From Lumbricus rubellus (lineage: Eukaryota > Annelida > Clitellata > Crassiclitellata > Lumbricidae), in NCBI GenBank assembly GCA_945859605.1, contig OX243822.1:3291879-3355878 (forward strand): a stretch of DNA of 64,000 nucleotides. Direction: 5' to 3'. Below the pieces are notes generated by a model. That model worked only from the letters and a program-made list of their open reading frames with translations. It was not told the DNA's origin and made no database searches. Positions within the stretch are counted from its first letter, which is position 1, and every line of letters starts with the position of its first letter. This document shows, piece by piece, positions 60,995 through 64,000 of the stretch. Both the position numbers and the translations under genes were made by a program.

Positions 60995-61826
60995 GTAAGT
61001 TGAGAGGTTGGGGATTTAACATCCCGACCAGAGTTATGCTTCCAACGTTTATCTTCGCCATCTATACCCATGATAAGGAATAAACACGTTAGAGAGAGTT
61101 TCCCTCAATACTACAATAATTATAGTGGTCTCTTAAACACTGGTTTTGTTTGGAGGTTTGTGGGATATTTGCATTTATTTGTTTCTGGCAATAGGCATTC
61201 AGAGCAATGAAACGTTGGAAGACGTGTCTATTGGTATTTAGAGACTGGATGGAGAACTAAAATGAGGTGTCTAAATTCGATTAAATCTAGGCTATTTGCG
61301 GCACTGAATATGTATGACTCTTTCTGAACACCTTTTAAAGGCGTTTCAGTTGTTTATATAAGCTTCAGCTGCGCTAAATTTGGCAGATGCCATCACATTT
61401 TTTCCTCAGATGGTCAACGTGTAGTAGACGGTGGCCGCAAGGTGTCACGTGTTTTCTAAGAGTGGTAACTTCGCCACTGGTTGAATTCTGCCAGTGCCAG
61501 TCCCAAGCGTGAATAAAGTAGGAGGTCGTCGCTAATGGTCTTTGTTACCACACAGAGTGACGTTAAACTGCAACTACTACTACTGCTAAGAGTGGACGGC
61601 CTTGTCATCCGTTATAATGTATCGTTAAACATGAAACGATTATGTAATCCGTTCGACACCTTTAAAACGCGATTACTTGATGCTATATATTTATCTAGCA
61701 AAAGAGTTCAAACAGTGGGTGAGATTACGTATTGGTTAATATTCTGCCATGTAAGTTGAGAGGTTGGGGATTTAACATCCCAACCTGAGTTATGCTTCCA
61801 ACTTTTATCTTCGCCCTCTATACCCA
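60995..61826. repeat. Pair of 76-bp direct repeats enclosing a repeat cluster
   Basis: GTAAGTTGAGAGGTTGGGGA, TTTAACATCCC, GAGTTATGCTTCCAAC and TTATCTTCGCC at 60995-61070 recur at 61751-61826 with few changes. The copy of the 390-bp repeat lies between them. Could be ends of a short composite element. Confidence 0.6.
61305..61690 (-). repeat. About 390-bp dispersed repeat, second copy
   Basis: Collinear with 49305-49700 with a small insertion of ACT units. It has hairpin/TATA modules at both ends (CTGAACACCTTTTAAAGGCG, CGACACCTTTAAAACGCG). An inverted fragment of its middle (AGGCTTGGGACTGGCACTGA) lies at about 62018-62045. Confidence 0.75.
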
Positions 61827-62566
61827 GACCCAATGAGTACACTGATCGTACACAGCCAGTGGGAATATTGAGTGGCAAAGGAGCGGACTGTCCACAATCC
61901 GTCGTATTCTGAAAAAATAAAATATGAGTCGCTGACATTTCATATCATTGTCTTATTTTACATGTTTAGCGACACTGCCATATCAAAGATGGTTAATTAG
62001 TGTCACCCTCCTCCTTTATCCAGGCTTGGGACTGGCACTGACAGAGTGTAGCCAGCAGGCAGTGGCGAAGTTGTCTATGATTTTTCTTTACGAGTTTTGC
62101 TTTAAGTTGTGTTCTCAGAACTTTTTTTATCGTCAACTTGTGGATATTTTATTTGTATTAAAAATGCAAATATCACCTATAAAACATAGACATTTTATGA
62201 AGTATTTTGTACCCTGAGTGAAGGCGGGGGTGGTGGTTCTGAGGAGAGCTTAGGGTGAACAGACCCACTGTACCTGATCTAATAATAACTTCTGGCTTTT
62301 CCATTCCAAGGCGTGATTGAAAAGCTGTTTTGCCAGAGTTTGCTACGCCTCTGAGAATGTGACATTATGTAAACAACTGGTGCGCTAAAGTCAAGATCAA
62401 TTCACACAGTATTGTTTGTCACCTTACCCTTAGTCCCCTCTCTTCACCCTTCCCTTAGTCCCTCTCTTCGCCCCCCCCCCACCCCCTAGTCCCCTTCCCC
62501 TGCCAGGTCTCCGGTCCCAAAGGTCTCTGCCAAATTTCCACAAAAGTAAATAAGGCATAATATATG

Positions 62567-62604
<38 letters not shown>

Positions 62605-63060
62605 TGTATATACATATAATTATATATATACATATACAATGCATATATAATTATAATATCTGTAATAATAATAATTTAATATATTAGTTTTATTATATTA
62701 TTTTAGTATACATCATACGATTATTTTGTAAATAGAACTACATAGTTATGTATTTGTGGTTCGTAATTTCTCTTATTTTGCACACACGCACATACGAACT
62801 CACCAAAACTATATGTAATATATACATGTACATGGGTGCGTGTGTATTACGGTGGGTTGTGTGTGTGTTTTCAGCTGTGCATTGAAGTAGATTCTGGTGT
62901 ATTGGTACTGTTACAGTATCCGTTGTCCGCGGTGTAAAGCCCTCTATGTGGGGCAGCTTTCCAAAGTTTCCACTCTCAGCTTCTTGTCTCTCGTTTCCTC
63001 TGCCCTCCCTCCCCTCCATTCCTCTCCCTCACCCAATGTCAGCCTCCATAATCAATCTTT
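61827..63060. other. Intergenic, with (TA)n
   Basis: (TA)n at about 62563-62602. C-rich CCTTAGTCCCCTCTCTTC words near 62430-62500. No recognised gene. Confidence 0.5.
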
Positions 63061-63067
63061 CCGAGTG

Positions 63068-63510
63068 TCAGAGGAGGAAGAAGTTGAGGAGGAGGAGGAG
63101 AAGGAGGACGAGGAGGAAGAGGACGGGGAGGAGAAGGAGGAGAAGAAGGAGAAAGAGGAGAAGGAGGAATTGGAAAAAGAGGGGAAGGAGGAGGAAGAGG
63201 AGCAGGAGCAGGAGAAGGAGGAGGAGGAAGAGGAGAAGGAGGAAGAGAAGGAGGAAAAGGAGGAGGAGGAGTAAGAGGAGAAGGAGGAGAAAGAGGAGAA
63301 AGAGGAGAAGGAGAAGGATGAGGAAAAAGAGGGGAAGGAGGAGGAAGAGGAGGAGGAGGAGAAAGAGGAGAAGAAAAAGGAGGAAGAGGAGGAGGAGAAG
63401 AAGGAGGAAGAAGTGGAGGAGGAAGATGAGGAGAAAGAGGGGAATGAGGAGGAAGAGGAGAAGGAGGAGGAAGAAGAGGAGGAGGAGGACGACGAGAAGG
63501 AGGAGGAGAA
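63068..63510. repeat. Long polypurine (GAG/GAA) tract
   Basis: About 440 bp almost purely A/G on the plus strand (a few C and T). It yields Glu/Lys-, Arg/Lys- and (minus) Ser/Phe-rich ORFs that are artefacts. It could form triplex (H-DNA). Confidence 0.93.
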
Positions 63511-63796
63511 ATCGGAAACCTTATCGCCCGTTTCTGTACATGTGGACCTTGGATAGGAAGGGACGGGTGGAGGGAGGGCGGGATGGAAATAAGGAGGGAG
63601 GAGAGACAAAGAAGGGAGAAGGTGGTGCTATGAAATTTAAGGGACGAATGTGTTGTTGGGCATAGACTTCTAGATTAAGATATAGGAGCCCTTGGCTGCT
63701 TATCAGATGAAAATAAACGATTAAATGGAAGAACCTTTGGAAGAGGTAAGCCGTAAGCTGTGATCGAAATGACACAAGTGACTGCATAAAGTTAGC

Positions 63797-64000
63797 AGAC
63801 AGACAGGCAGACAGACAGGCAGAAAGGAAGAAAGACAGACAGACATAGATAGTCATGTAGAGAGACAGACAGACAGAGATAGTCATATAGAGAGACAGAC
63901 AGACAGAGATAGTCATATAGAGAGACAGATAAACATAGAGTGATAGAAAGAGGCCAAAATGTAGAGACAGACAGACATGCACAGACAGACAGATATACAG
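63797..64000. repeat. (ACAG)n with about 40-bp units, runs off the window
   Basis: ACAGACAGGCAG units, then three copies of ATAGATAGTCATGTAGAGAG/ACAGACAGAC-type units with variants. Confidence 0.88.

Noticed and set aside
62897..63665. Glu/Lys-rich and Arg-rich ORFs, and Ser/Phe-rich ORF on minus
   Set aside because: Artefacts of the polypurine tract.

Overview
This is eukaryotic, animal DNA. It has spliced genes with GT-AG introns and very dense transposons and simple repeats. My guess is a marine invertebrate deuterostome (echinoderm or hemichordate), from the AT-rich background, the frequent TAGGCCTA words and the hAT/LTR/SINE mix. No marker in the window fixes the species.

Layout. (1) 1-7982: a recent LTR retrotransposon, then a second, truncated copy of it. 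The first copy carries one intact 1177-codon ORF with a Gag region, a CCHC knuckle, a retropepsin-like protease and a C-terminal segment that looks like the cellular protein ZCCHC24 (CCHC knuckle plus 3CxxC zinc finger). There is no reverse transcriptase, RNase H or integrase. The second copy matches the first for 1772 bp and then runs into a TATG microsatellite. (2) 8-12.9 kb: no genes; two hAT MITEs with perfect 8-bp target duplications and one long-TIR foldback element. (3) 13.0-24.2 kb: two tandem two-exon copies of gamma-glutamylcyclotransferase (GGCT). The downstream copy has TTG where the upstream copy has ATG. Between them lie a 1.3-kb minisatellite, a tRNA-derived SINE and piggyBac-like and hAT-like MITEs. 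(4) 24.2-33.5 kb: telomere-like 64-bp repeats and a nested transposon stack. hAT-like ends enclose a pogo/Tigger-like element with an intact 853-aa psq-DDE-PHD transposase; a second hAT element inside it holds an array of about 230-bp repeats. (5) 34.1-54.7 kb: a complete 14-exon SLC38A9 (lysosomal arginine sensor/transporter) on the plus strand, whose exons join in frame to 557 aa (the human protein is 561 aa). Its introns carry a LINE, SINEs, MITEs and minisatellites. (6) 54.7-64 kb: no gene recognised; GAT-tailed repeats, a short Helitron, hairpin/TATA modules, a polypurine tract and an ACAG repeat.

Host genes are GGCT (glutathione/gamma-glutamyl turnover) and SLC38A9 (amino-acid sensing upstream of mTORC1). 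They have no obvious joint function. Most other structure is mobile DNA. The main discovery candidate is the Gag-protease-ZCCHC24 fusion; second is a modular SINE/hairpin family concentrated in and beyond the 3' half of SLC38A9.
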